Assembly: GCF_900187105.1 (NCBI RefSeq)
Contig: NZ_LT906482.1
Coordinates: 868,001 to 932,000, forward strand
Direction of reading: 5' to 3'
From: Eikenella corrodens
Lineage (GTDB): Bacteria > Pseudomonadota > Gammaproteobacteria > Burkholderiales > Neisseriaceae
DNA: 64,000 nucleotides
The notes beneath the pieces were generated by a model that saw only the letters and a program-made list of their open reading frames with translations, searched no databases and had not been told where the DNA came from. Position 1 is the first letter of the stretch, and each line of letters starts with the position of its first letter. Shown here in pieces: positions 1 to 8,510 of this stretch. The translations under genes and the position numbers were made by a program.

Positions 1-1644
1 CCAGATCAGGCAACACAAATGTTCTAATTGATCATATGTAGGAGTGCTTTTCCAAGCTAAAATTGATAACTCTATCCGGTTTACTATTAAATAATTGGCA
101 AAATTGATTTGAAGATCTGGATTAATTCCTGAATTGCTGCGTAGAACACTAATATCTAAAATATCCTGATCATAATATTTCTGTATTCGGTTCCAAGACC
201 GTTCTGTTATATCTGTTTTATCAAGTTGAATAAGAAGAGATTCTTCGGCATTTTCTTCTTGAGAAAATACGGGTATTTCAACAAGAGGAAGTTTCTCTTG
301 AGGAGGATCATTGAATAAATAGACACGTCCAATAAAATGCTGAAACATTCTTCCGGAACGTCCTCTTATGTTGTTAAAAGTAAAAAAATCAAATTTCTTG
401 TTTGCAATCTTGTTATCAAAAATAATCACATTTTTTGCTTTTGTATTTACACCCTCAATCAGGGTGGATGTGCAGACTAAAAATGGTAATTTCCCTTCAT
501 TAAAACCTTTCACACAAAGATGCGCTATCGCTCTTGGAATTTGACCGTGGTGCATTCCAATACCTTTTCTCAAACCTTTCACTAACGTCCAATCAGGATG
601 ATAATTTTCTGCAACCCAATCGGCAGCATCCGTTAATCCTTCACCAATTTGAGTACAATGGTTAGCAAGTAGTTCAGTAATTTTTCTTGCTTTATTTGGA
701 GATGAACAGAATATTAAGGTAGAGCCCTGAATGCTATTGCATAAACTTAGTAGTTCATCATTAAATGGATCTTTATTTGATCCAACTCGGATAAGCTCAG
801 TAACGACAGTTGAATAATTGGTTCGAATAAATTTACACTGCAATCGATCAGGCAGTCCTTCAGGTACATTTTGTATATTTGGTCCTAACAGATAGAATTG
901 CTTGGACTTCTTATGTAATTTATACAAGGCATGATTCAAAGTCATTGCTCTTTCAGAATCCTCCCTTGGATCTAGCTTATAAAATTCATCTAAAATAAAA
1001 ATATCAAAATTGGGCAAATCGGGAAAGTCGATAGCTCTTTCTTGGGTGAGAATAAATATATTTTTTGATTGTAACTCTTGTGAAGCATGTGTGATAATTT
1101 TGTGATCGCATTTTAATACGGATATTCGTCTTCTCGTTTCGTCGATTAAGGCGATAGTTGGTACAATGATAATGATATTATCAAACTTTTTACTTTCAAT
1201 TAGAGAATCAATTAAGGCACTTTTTCCAAAACTGGTTGGGGCACTTAGTATGATATTTTCTCCATCCATCAAATATTGAAATACTTCAGCCTGTACTCTG
1301 TGGAATACAAAACCTTCATCTTCTATATTTTGGTTGTTATCATCGTTTGCTAACAAAGATGGTCTATGAATTTCTCTTGCTATGGCATCTTTTACAGTAA
1401 TTGTATTCGTATCCAAATAAGGATAAAGACCAAAATGTCGAATTAATCCATTTACTACTTCTATAAATGGACTAAATTCTTCTTTTCGATCCAATACACG
1501 AAGAAGCAATTGCTGTATCTCATTATCTTCAGGATCCTTATTGGCTAAAAAACACATAGACTGTAGAACTAAGAAAGCATCGTCAGGATTTATTTCTCTG
1601 CTATCTTTTAGTTTTATTTCAACTTCATTTTTTGTAAGTATCAT
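1..1644 (-). CDS. hamB: Hachiman-type SF2 helicase HamB, C-terminus outside window
   Basis: The reading frame is open from an ATG at 1644 to the window edge, about 548 residues. It shows superfamily 2 helicase motifs: a Walker A segment SAPTSFGKS near residue 138, a Walker B variant LDEFYKL near residue 219, CTSTLIEGVNTKA, and NIRGRSGRMFQ near residue 427 (motif VI). The ATG overlaps the stop of the upstream nuclease gene in ATGA, so the two are probably translationally coupled. In the Hachiman defence system a DUF1837 nuclease (HamA) pairs with such a helicase (HamB), which is thought to sense aberrant DNA and release the nuclease. The sequence is AT-rich and has no DUS, unlike nearly everything else here, consistent with transfer from outside the family. 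The assignment rests on motifs plus the partner. Confidence 0.82.
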   Translation of the reverse strand, partial: MILTKNEVEIKLKDSREINPDDAFLVLQSMCFLANKDPEDNEIQQLLLRVLDRKEEFSPFIEVVNGLIRHFGLYPYLDTNTITVKDAIAREIHRPSLLANDDNNQNIEDEGFVFHRVQAEVFQYLMDGENIILSAPTSFGKSALIDSLIESKKFDNIIIIVPTIALIDETRRRISVLKCDHKIITHASQELQSKNIFILTQERAIDFPDLPNFDIFILDEFYKLDPREDSERAMTLNHALYKLHKKSKQFYLLGPNIQNVPEGLPDRLQCKFIRTNYSTVVTELIRVGSNKDPFNDELLSLCNSIQGSTLIFCSSPNKARKITELLANHCTQIGEGLTDAADWVAENYHPDWTLVKGLRKGIGMHHGQIPRAIAHLCVKGFNEGKLPFLVCTSTLIEGVNTKAKNVIIFDNKIANKKFDFFTFNNIRGRSGRMFQHFIGRVYLFNDPPQEKLPLVEIPVFSQEENAEESLLIQLDKTDITERSWNRIQKYYDQDILDISVLRSNSGINPDLQINFANYLIVNRIELSILAWKSTPTYDQLEHLCCLIW

Positions 1645-2495
1645 TGCAGCCTTTTTAACTGTTCATCTAATTTTTGAATTAACACAGATTTTTCTTGAAG
1701 AGGAAGCAAAAAAAGATGGATTTTAACTGGTAAATTAAGGTTGGACATTTTTTCCTCAATTTTCTGTCTAATTGCTAAAACTTCTTCTTCCAGCTCTTTG
1801 TTAAAGTCATCTGTTGTTTTGTTGTGTTTTTTCAAAGTGCCGCTATCATAAGTGATAAGAATAGGGATGCAAGCGCAATCAAATAACTCGTCAAGAGATG
1901 TATTTTGATCAAGCAATTTTGATAATGTCGGATAGAATGATGAATTAGGATCAATTTTATTGGCTAAAAGCATTTTTTCATTTCTTAAATAATCCTGCTT
2001 TGTATGTTCTTGAATTTCAGCTATAACATCTCGTATCGCATCAGCGGCGTTGTTATAAAATTTAACTTCACCAAGCCATAACTCCAGTTTTCCATCTATC
2101 TGAACGATATGAACAGCATCATATCCCTTAACGGTATGATTGACGGAGTCTTTAAAATAAATTTTACTGATGGCGGGAATAGATTTATAGATTTGCCGTA
2201 ATATCATATGCAAGAACAGCTCTCCAAATTCCCCACGTGATTTATATTTCTCTGTTTGATAAACCATTCTAGCAGCTTTCTTAATCATGCTAAAAGCGTT
2301 TCCAGGCTTGAGGCTTTTCAACTCACTAGCGGTAAGGCAAAACTCAGGTAGCCATTCCATTGTATGCTCAGCAAGCTGAGATGAACGCCATTCACCGCAT
2401 TCATAACCTGCACATAGTGATGATATAGGAGGGGTGATATCAAGTTTGTGAATTTTTACTTCTAAAAAAGGTGCTGGTGGTTCTGGATAATCCAT
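1641..2495 (-). CDS. hamA: Hachiman effector HamA, DUF1837 nuclease
   Basis: This 284-residue protein has the DUF1837 arrangement. RGEFGELFLHMIL (residues 87-99, with E89 and E92) is followed by KGYDAVHI with D126, then WLGEVKFY with E143 and K145. Together these make a PD-(D/E)xK-like nuclease core. The C-terminal third (about residues 225-284) is rich in E, K and L and is probably helical. There is no signal peptide or membrane segment, so it should be cytoplasmic. It is the first gene of a two-gene operon with the helicase, overlapping it by four bases. In Hachiman systems HamA is the DNA-degrading effector. Other DUF1837 proteins exist, but the helicase partner makes Hachiman the best reading. 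Low GC and absence of DUS mark it as acquired. Confidence 0.85.
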   Translation of the reverse strand: MDYPEPPAPFLEVKIHKLDITPPISSLCAGYECGEWRSSQLAEHTMEWLPEFCLTASELKSLKPGNAFSMIKKAARMVYQTEKYKSRGEFGELFLHMILRQIYKSIPAISKIYFKDSVNHTVKGYDAVHIVQIDGKLELWLGEVKFYNNAADAIRDVIAEIQEHTKQDYLRNEKMLLANKIDPNSSFYPTLSKLLDQNTSLDELFDCACIPILITYDSGTLKKHNKTTDDFNKELEEEVLAIRQKIEEKMSNLNLPVKIHLFLLPLQEKSVLIQKLDEQLKRLQ

Positions 2496-2666
2496 AGTTT
2501 GGCTCGCTTAATTAACACCCAAAAAGAAAATTGTTTTTAGCTTTAAGCAAGTTATATCTTACACAACTTTTGTAGAATGAAAAAGGTTCATACTCTCACC
2601 ATCACTTTACCGTCCGTCAAAAATTGCAGGAAAGCCCACGCTACAAAACTGTATTTTCAGACGACC

Positions 2667-3041
2667 TTACCCCGCCAGCGCTTCATCCACTGCCGCAAGC
2701 GCGTGGATTTTTGTGCTGTCGAACACGGGCAGCGGGCTGTTTTCTTCATTCACAATCAGGCAGATTTTGGTGCAGCCTAAGATGATGCCTGCCGCGCCTG
2801 CCTGTTTGAGGCGGCTGATTACGTCGCAAAAATAGCGGGTGGATTCGGACAGGATTTTGTTTTTGCAGAGTTCGTCGAAAATAATGCGGTGAATTTCGCC
2901 CTGTTCGGCCGCGGTGGGGACGATGGTTTTCACGCCTTGGGTTCCCATAAAGTCGGTATAAAAGCCGTCGCTCACGGTAAAGCGCGTCCCTAAAAGCCCG
3001 ACCGTGTCCATGCCTTGTTTTTTCACGGCGTCGACCGCCGT
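2667..3041 (-). pseudogene. Aspartate/glutamate racemase family, C-terminal half only
   Basis: The frame encodes about 124 residues matching the second half of Asp/Glu racemases: TVGLLGTRFTVSDGFY, then GIILGCTKICLIV, where the Cys of GCT is the second catalytic cysteine. The N-terminal half with the first catalytic cysteine is missing. Read upstream, the frame runs TAVDAVKKQGMDTV and then hits the TAA that is the stop of the nitroreductase gene, so the racemase 5' half was replaced or deleted exactly at that junction. A GTG at 3026 could start a 119-residue fragment, but half a two-cysteine active site would not work. A mucosa-type DUS overlaps the stop, suggesting the broken gene came with Neisseria DNA. 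Confidence 0.8.
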
Positions 3042-3707
3042 TTATTCCACCCACTGAACAACATCCCCCGCCGCCTGCCGCGTTTTGGCTCGCTTGGGTT
3101 CGCCTGCGCGATAGCCAAACGCCGCCATGACGCTGACGCGGTATTCGTCAAGATTGATTAAACCTTTTTCCGACAGCAGTTTTTCCACATTTTCTTTTTG
3201 AAAGCCTTCCATCGGCGTGGAATCCACACCAATCAACGCGGCAGCGGTCATCATATTCGCCAACGCGATATAGGTTTGCTTGGCTGCCCAGTCGTTAAAC
3301 GAGCGCGGATTATCGGCAATGACAAAATCGGTTTCGGCAAACTGGTTAAAAAAACCTTGCATCATTTCAAAAGTTTCAGACGGCATACCATGCACGCCGC
3401 CCCAGATTTTTTCCTGATAATCCGTCTGCATGGCAGCCTGTGTGCGTGCCAACAAAATCACAAAATGGCTGCAATCCATGATTTTTTCCGCCGCGCCCCA
3501 TGCGATGTCGCGCAACTCTTCGCGCAGAGTACGGTTTTGTACCACCAAAAACCGCCAAGGTTCCAGCCCGAACGAGCTGGGAGACAGGTGTGCGGTTTCC
3601 AAAATATAAGCAAAATCATCGGCAGGGATTTTCTTCGCCGCATCATAACTTTTGCAGGCGTGGCGGAAACGGAAGGCGTTTAAAACGGCTTGCTTATCGG
3701 CAAACAT
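3042..3707 (-). CDS. NAD(P)H nitroreductase, NfsB-like
   Basis: An FMN-dependent nitroreductase of about 221 residues. Family features visible are FRHACKSYDAAKKIPADDF near the N-terminus (flavin-binding R and K), LSPSSFGLEPWRFLVVQN, and the C-terminal MAAFGYRAGE loop. Such enzymes reduce nitroaromatics and quinones in the cytoplasm. I take the ATG at 3707 because GGAG lies about six bases upstream; an in-frame TTG at 3722 is a worse start. The gene is divergent from a MarR regulator, with two matching palindromes between them, so MarR-type control by electrophiles or phenolics is likely. Its stop abuts the broken racemase gene. Confidence 0.9.
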   Translation of the reverse strand: MFADKQAVLNAFRFRHACKSYDAAKKIPADDFAYILETAHLSPSSFGLEPWRFLVVQNRTLREELRDIAWGAAEKIMDCSHFVILLARTQAAMQTDYQEKIWGGVHGMPSETFEMMQGFFNQFAETDFVIADNPRSFNDWAAKQTYIALANMMTAAALIGVDSTPMEGFQKENVEKLLSEKGLINLDEYRVSVMAAFGYRAGEPKRAKTRQAAGDVVQWVE

Positions 3708-3728
3708 GGTTTTCTCCAGCAAAATTAT

Positions 3729-3773
3729 CTTGAATTCAAGTTAAATATAAATGGAGATTAGCTTGAGGTCAAG
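3729..3773. promoter_or_regulatory. Paired palindromic operators, probable MarR sites
   Basis: Two copies of the half-site pattern CTTGANNTCAAG lie between the divergent nitroreductase and MarR genes. The first, at 3729-3740 (CTTGAATTCAAG), is a perfect 12-bp palindrome. The second, at 3762-3773 (CTTGAGGTCAAG), has only its two central bases unpaired. Their centres are 33 bp apart, about three helical turns, so both would present the same face of the DNA. MarR-family dimers usually bind such palindromes overlapping divergent promoters. Binding by the adjacent regulator is inferred. Confidence 0.65.
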
Positions 3774-3810
3774 ATAAAATAATCGCCATTTAAACCGAAC
3801 GGAGCATTCT

Positions 3811-4308
3811 ATGACCGAACACCTTGATGCAGCCGCCCGCGCCGTTGCCCAATGGAAGCAGGAACTGCCTGAATTGGCCGCCGAAAATATGCTTTTAATC
3901 GGCCGTCTGAAACGCGCCGCTGCCGTCATCGCGCGCGAACTGGAGAAAGTTTACGGAGAATACGGTTTAACCGAAGGCTCGTTCGATGTGCTGGCCACTT
4001 TGCGCCGCAGTGGCGCGCCTTATACGCTGACCCCGACCGAGTTGTTCTCATCGCTGATGGTAACGTCCGGCACCATGACCACGCGCCTGAAAAATCTGGA
4101 AAACCAAGGCTTAATCGACCGCCTGCCCAACCCGGACGATGCCCGCAGCCTGCTGGTCCGCCTGACAGATAAAGGTGAAGAATTGATTGAAAAAGCCGTG
4201 TTCCCGCATGTGGAAAACGAAAAGCGGCTGCTGGAAAAGCTGGATGCGGACACCCGCACGCAACTCGAACAAGGATTGGCGGCGTGGTTGAGGGCTTTGG
4301 AGACGTGA
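3811..4308 (+). CDS. MarR-family transcriptional regulator
   Basis: A 165-residue winged-helix regulator. The DNA-binding region is seen as YGLTEGSFDVLATLRRSG, then LTPTELFSSLMVTSGTMTTRLKNLENQGLIDR (helix-turn-helix, about residues 73-105) and the wing NPDDARSLLVRLTDKG. Helices at both ends would form the dimer interface. No cysteine is present, so sensing is probably by ligand binding rather than thiol oxidation. It is transcribed away from the nitroreductase with two shared palindromes between, so it probably represses both genes. An AG-DUS follows directly at the stop codon. Confidence 0.9.
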   Translation: MTEHLDAAARAVAQWKQELPELAAENMLLIGRLKRAAAVIARELEKVYGEYGLTEGSFDVLATLRRSGAPYTLTPTELFSSLMVTSGTMTTRLKNLENQGLIDRLPNPDDARSLLVRLTDKGEELIEKAVFPHVENEKRLLEKLDADTRTQLEQGLAAWLRALET

Positions 4309-4340
4309 AGGCCGTCTGAAAACATAAAATTGGCACAATA

Positions 4341-4384
4341 AAAAGCAGCCTGCACTTCAATTTCCAAAGTGCAGGCTGCTTTTT
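4341..4384. terminator. Terminator built from inverted Kingella-type DUS
   Basis: A long near-perfect stem pairs AAAAGCAGCCTGCACTT with AAGTGCAGGCTGCTTTT and is followed by a T run on the plus strand; A-runs make it usable on both strands. It lies between the convergent MarR and DJ-1 genes. The arms contain AAGCAGCCTGCA rather than the Eikenella 12-mer. Confidence 0.85.
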
Positions 4385-4392
4385 TCACTTCA

Positions 4393-5073
4393 TCAACCCA
4401 ATGCCTTTGCCAACGCCACCCCTACGCCTTTGGCGGATGCCGGGTTTTGACCGGTAATCAGACGGCCATCCACCACCACGTTTTCCGCCCAGTTCGGCGC
4501 GGCATGGTGTTTTGCGCCGTGTTCAACGAGCGCGGTTTCCAGCAGGAAGGGGACGATTTTAGCTCCGCCCGTTGCTTCTTCTTCGGCGTTGGTGAAAGCG
4601 GCAACGTTTTTGCCGCTGACCAGATATTCGCCATTAGAAAGTTTCGCGTCCACCAGCGCGGCAGGGCCGTGGCAGACGGCGGCAACGATACCGCCGTTTT
4701 CGTACACTTCGCGGATAAGGCGTTGCGCGTCAAGGCTTTCGCGGAAATCCCACATCGTACCGTAGCCGCCGGTAAACAGAATGGCGGAATAGTCCGCGCC
4801 GTTCAGACCGCCCAGCCCGGGCGCAGCTTGCAAACGTTGTTGCAGGTCAGTTTGCTGCCAGTAATGGGCGTTCACGGGGTCATCCATATTCAGGCTGTCG
4901 GCATCAACGGGGGCGACTCCGGCTCGGATGGCGGCGATTTCGCTTCGGTGCCCGGCGGCTTCGGTTTCGTGCATGGGGTGCGTGAGTTCGGACAACCAAA
5001 AGCCGGTGGGCTGGCCGCTTGCACCTTTAACGGCATTGCTGGTTACAACGTAGAGAATGGGTTTGTCGGACAT
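4393..5073 (-). CDS. DJ-1/PfpI-family protein, Hsp31/GATase1-like
   Basis: A 226-residue class I glutamine amidotransferase-like protein. The nucleophile elbow is IVAAVCHGPAALVDA, with the conserved Cys before His-Gly-Pro. The N-terminal PILYVVTSN strand, the TGFWLSELTHP segment and HRSEIAAIR with a conserved Glu fit the Hsp31/YDR533C type, which includes glyoxalase III-like and chaperone members. It is cytoplasmic, with no signal. It ends at the DUS-hairpin terminator shared with the MarR gene. Neighbouring redox genes suggest a role in dealing with reactive carbonyls, but no substrate can be named. Confidence 0.88.
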   Translation of the reverse strand: MSDKPILYVVTSNAVKGASGQPTGFWLSELTHPMHETEAAGHRSEIAAIRAGVAPVDADSLNMDDPVNAHYWQQTDLQQRLQAAPGLGGLNGADYSAILFTGGYGTMWDFRESLDAQRLIREVYENGGIVAAVCHGPAALVDAKLSNGEYLVSGKNVAAFTNAEEEATGGAKIVPFLLETALVEHGAKHHAAPNWAENVVVDGRLITGQNPASAKGVGVALAKALG

Positions 5074-5265
5074 GTGTGTCTCCTGTCTGCAAGGTTGGTA
5101 AATAAAGGCTGGTTTTCAGAGGAGCTTTTGGCTGTATTCAGCCGTCTGAAATTTAAAAACAATATTAGTTTGTCTATGAAAAGCGGAGCTTTTGTGAAAC
5201 TGAAAGCAGCCTGCACTTTGATGCAATTAGGGTTGTCACTGCTTTATTCATGTTTTCAGGTAGCC

Positions 5266-5496
5266 TCAATCCGCCACCGAAGCCGCCACCCATTTCACCA
5301 CCAACGGCCGCACGCCGAGCAGGCTGGCGAATGCCACCGGCCAAGTAATCAAATATGATTTCAACAAGCGCTGCAGGTAGCCCGCGTCGATACCGGTATT
5401 CAGCGCCACCAGCACCGCGCTCACAATCAGCACCATCACCGCTGAGGCGTAAAAAGAAAACAATACGCCCGCGTATTTTTTCGGCAATTTTTTCAT
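5266..5496 (-). CDS. DUF2798 small membrane protein
   Basis: A 76-residue protein with two hydrophobic segments (about residues 8-32 and 45-66) separated by a short loop, an N-terminal KKLPKKYAG and the TWPVAFASLLGVRPLV signature of DUF2798. It is predicted to be an inner-membrane protein with both termini on the same side. The function of this family is unknown. It is divergent from the broken LysR gene, which may have controlled it. An Eikenella-type DUS (5255-5266) sits at its 3' end. Confidence 0.8.
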   Translation of the reverse strand: MKKLPKKYAGVLFSFYASAVMVLIVSAVLVALNTGIDAGYLQRLLKSYLITWPVAFASLLGVRPLVVKWVAASVAD

Positions 5497-5603
5497 CTCG
5501 CTCCCCTCAAAAAATCCATATCGTGCAGTTTAAACCGTTTATAAAAAAACGAAAATAAGATAAATTGGCAAACACAGCCAAAAAATACACAAAGGAAGCA
5601 ATA

Positions 5604-6470
5604 ATGGATTGGGACTGGAACGGCATCCGCCACTTCACCACTCTCGTGGAAAAACAAACCCTTACCGCTGCTGCCGAACACCTGGGCGTGCAGCACAGCA
5701 CCGTTTCGCGGCAAATCGCCCAGCTGGAAAACGCACTCGGCCTGCGCCTGTTCGACCGCATCGGCAAACGCTACCTGCTCACCCCAGAAGGCGAACGGCT
5801 TTACCGCCATGCCTGCGAAATCTGTAAAGATATAAGCATGTTGCAGCGTACCGCGCGCGAACAGGCCGAGCTGCGGCACAGCGTCGTCATTTCCGCACCG
5901 CCATTCGTCGCCCGACTCCTGCTGATGCCCCACATTGCCGATTTCTACCGCAAACACAACGACATACGTCTTATCATTTAAAGTGATGCCGCACTCGCCG
6001 ACCTGCATGGCCGCCAAGCCGACATCGCCCTGCGCCTCGTCCGCCCCACCCAAAACGACCTTGCCGTGCGCCGCATCGCCCATTTCTCCTACCGCATCTA
6101 CGGCCATGAAGGCTACCTGAAAACCATCCGCCGCGAAGACTGGCGTTTCGTGCAAATTGCCGTAAACACCCGTTTTTCCCGCTGGTTTGCCGAACAAATC
6201 GGCGAAGATGCCGACATTTCCTTCGCCAGCAACGACTTCGCCGCTGTCAAACAAGCCGTGTGCGAACAAATCGGCATCGGTATCCTGCCTGATTTCGCCG
6301 TTTTCCCCGCTGACAGGCTGCATCCCGTCTCACTCAATCCGGATGCCCAGCTACCTGAATTCGCAGCGGAACTCTTTCTGGTGATGCACGAAGACGTACG
6401 CCGCAGCCCCAGCGTCAGGGCGGTGGCGGATTACTTCGCGGAGGTGTTGGAACACATGTCGGCACAATAA
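5604..6470 (+). pseudogene. LysR-family regulator with internal stop codon
   Basis: The first 126 codons from ATG 5604 (AAAGGAAG upstream) give a LysR N-terminus: WNGIRHFTTLVEKQTLTAAAEHL, then the HTH VQHSTVSRQIAQLENALG. After RLII the frame meets TAA at 5979-5981. It then continues in the same frame through SDAALADLHGRQADIALRLV, SNDFAAVKQAVCEQIGIGILP and so on to the natural stop at 6468-6470. The full product would be about 288 residues, normal for LysR, so a single substitution (for example CAA or GAA to TAA) has interrupted it. A 126-residue product would have the DNA-binding domain but no effector domain. An Eikenella DUS lies in the second half (6110-6121). Confidence 0.88.
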
Positions 6471-6793
6471 AAAGCAGCCTGCACTGTTTCAGGTAGCCTG
6501 AAAAGGTTACCCGAAAACTGAAAACCACGTGCGTGTGTACCACACCCTACCCAAGTAGGCTACGCTTGCTTGGCGATATTTAGCAATGGCCTTGCTGATA
6601 CGTTTGTTAATTTCGCCGTGGTTTAGATTCAGTTTCATTGTGACACGTCCGTTATTAGTCTTTAAAAGGCTAATCATCAACTTTTAAGGACTTTCTAGGT
6701 TGTTAAATTAACTTTTAATCCGTATTTTTTTAAGTACAATATAACAGTCCATTTTTCGGACGAGCTTTTCCTAACCTTCACAGGAGACACAAT
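6471..6793. other. Intergenic region before malic enzyme
   Basis: It begins with half of a DUS hairpin (AAGCAGCCTGCA) and an Eikenella DUS (6491-6502) and ends in an AT-rich segment before maeA with a possible -10 (TACAAT near 6735) and an AGGAG ribosome site. A 43-codon minus-strand frame (6507-6638) has no visible ribosome site and is not called. Nothing else is recognisable. Confidence 0.5.
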
Positions 6794-8431
6794 ATGAGCA
6801 ACACCCCCGCTATCCTACAGAACCCTCTCACCAACAAAGATACCGCTTTCACGTTGGAAGAGCGAGCAAAATATGGCCTGACCGGCCGCCTACCTGTCGT
6901 TGTGGAAACGCTCGAACAACAGGCCACGCGTGCTTACCGCCAGTTTTCATCCTATGAAAAAGATATTGAAAAATATATCTTTCTCGATCAACTGCACAAC
7001 CGCAACGAAGTACTGTACTACAAACTCCTGATTGACCATCTAGCCGAAATGCTGCCCGTCGTTTACGACCCCACTGTCGGCGAAGCAATTAAAAAATGGA
7101 GCCGCGACTACCGCCGTTCGCGAGCTGTCTATCTGGATGTAAACCATCCTGAAAACATCCGTGCATCGTTTGAAACGCTGGGCTTGGGTGCAGATGATGT
7201 AGATTTGATTGTGGTTTCCGATGCGGAAGAGATTTTGGGTATCGGCGACTGGGGTGTGAACGGCACGGATATTTCCGTCGGCAAACTGGCAGTTTATACT
7301 GCTGCTGCGGGCATTCATCCCAGCCGCACCATTGCTGTGAATCTAGATGTGGGTACAGATAATGAAGCCCTGCTCAATGATCCCGCTTATTTGGGCAATC
7401 GCCATGCCCGCGTGCGTGGTGAACGCTACGACGCATTGATTGCAAACTACCTGAAAACTGCTGCTGAAATGTTCCCCAATGCGCTGTTGCACTTTGAAGA
7501 CTTTGGTCCGTCCAACGCCCGCCGCATTTTGATGGAGAACCGTCGCCAATACCGTATTTTCAACGACGATATGCAGGGAACGGGTGCGATTGTGATGGCT
7601 GCCGTATTCTCTGGCCTGAAAGTGACCAAACAGACCTTTGCCGAACAGCGGTTGGTGGTGTATGGTGCAGGCACCGCAGGTACGGGTATGGCCGACCAAA
7701 TCAGTGCAGCGATGGAGCGCGAAGGTCTGAGTCGCGAAGAAGCGAAACAACGCGTATGGCTGATTGACATCAACGGACTGGTTACTGACGACATGGACGG
7801 CTTGCCCGATTACCAGCAGGAATATGCACGTCCCGCCGCCGAAGTTGCCGATTGGGCGAAAACGGACGGTAAAATCGGCTTGCTCGAAGTTGTAAAACAA
7901 GTAAAACCGACTATCTTGATTGGCACATCCACCGATCACGGCGCATTCACTGAAGACGTAGTCAAAGCCCTATGTGCGGGCGTAGAGCGCCCAATTCTGC
8001 TGCCGTTATCTAACCCGACCGAGAAAATCGAAGTGATGCCGAGTGAGGCTATAAAATGGTCGGATGGCAAAGCGCTCATTTCTGTCGGCATCCCTGTGCC
8101 ACCCGTGCCGTATAAAGGCGTGAACTACGAAATCGGTCAAGCTAACAACGCCATGCTTTACCCGGGGTTGGGGCTGGGGGTTATCGTTTCCGGTGCGAAA
8201 CACGTTACTGACGGGATGCTGCTGGCTGCAGCTGAAGCAGTCGCCTCGCAAGTCAATCCACAGGACGAAGGCGCGTCGCTCCTGCCATCGGTGAATAACC
8301 TGCGTGCATCGTCTGCTACTGTTGCTGTTGCTGTTGCCAAACAGGCGGTCAAGGACGGTGTAGCGACCAAGCAACCTGAAAACTGGGTACAGGCGGTGCA
8401 GGACGCAATGTGGCAGGCGGTATATGAATAG
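6794..8431 (+). CDS. maeA: NAD-dependent malic enzyme
   Basis: A 545-residue enzyme of the usual length for SfcA/MaeA-type malic enzymes, which convert malate and NAD+ to pyruvate, CO2 and NADH. Visible features are YDPTVGEAIKKWS, the IVVSDAEEILGIGDWGVNG segment with catalytic Asp, HFEDFGPSNARRIL, and FNDDMQGTGAIVMAAV with the metal-binding Asp pair. The NAD-binding VVYGAGTAGTGMADQI follows, then LLPLSNPTEKIEVMPSEA. An AGGAG site precedes the ATG. It stands alone between two regulators and ends in a Kingella-type DUS hairpin. It would feed pyruvate and NADH from C4 acids. Confidence 0.95.
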   Translation: MSNTPAILQNPLTNKDTAFTLEERAKYGLTGRLPVVVETLEQQATRAYRQFSSYEKDIEKYIFLDQLHNRNEVLYYKLLIDHLAEMLPVVYDPTVGEAIKKWSRDYRRSRAVYLDVNHPENIRASFETLGLGADDVDLIVVSDAEEILGIGDWGVNGTDISVGKLAVYTAAAGIHPSRTIAVNLDVGTDNEALLNDPAYLGNRHARVRGERYDALIANYLKTAAEMFPNALLHFEDFGPSNARRILMENRRQYRIFNDDMQGTGAIVMAAVFSGLKVTKQTFAEQRLVVYGAGTAGTGMADQISAAMEREGLSREEAKQRVWLIDINGLVTDDMDGLPDYQQEYARPAAEVADWAKTDGKIGLLEVVKQVKPTILIGTSTDHGAFTEDVVKALCAGVERPILLPLSNPTEKIEVMPSEAIKWSDGKALISVGIPVPPVPYKGVNYEIGQANNAMLYPGLGLGVIVSGAKHVTDGMLLAAAEAVASQVNPQDEGASLLPSVNNLRASSATVAVAVAKQAVKDGVATKQPENWVQAVQDAMWQAVYE

Positions 8432-8454
8432 CTATAAGGTTACCTGAAAGCAAA

Positions 8455-8493
8455 AAGCAGCCTGCACTTTGTTGATTGAAGTGCAGGCTGCTT
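8455..8493. terminator. Terminator from inverted Kingella-type DUS
   Basis: AAGCAGCCTGCACTT (8455-8469) pairs with AAGTGCAGGCTGCTT (8479-8493) around a short loop, between convergent maeA and a LysR gene. An Eikenella DUS (TTCAGGTAGCCT) follows at about 8503. Confidence 0.8.
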
Positions 8494-8510
8494 CTTATTT
8501 TTCAGGTAGC

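Noticed and set aside
4369-5358. 329-codon plus-strand frame
   Set aside because: Antisense shadow of the DJ-1 gene and DUF2798 region; the minus-strand genes have clear family motifs.
6507-6638. 43-codon minus-strand frame before maeA
   Set aside because: No ribosome site; its end lies in DUS-related repeat sequence, so it is probably non-coding.
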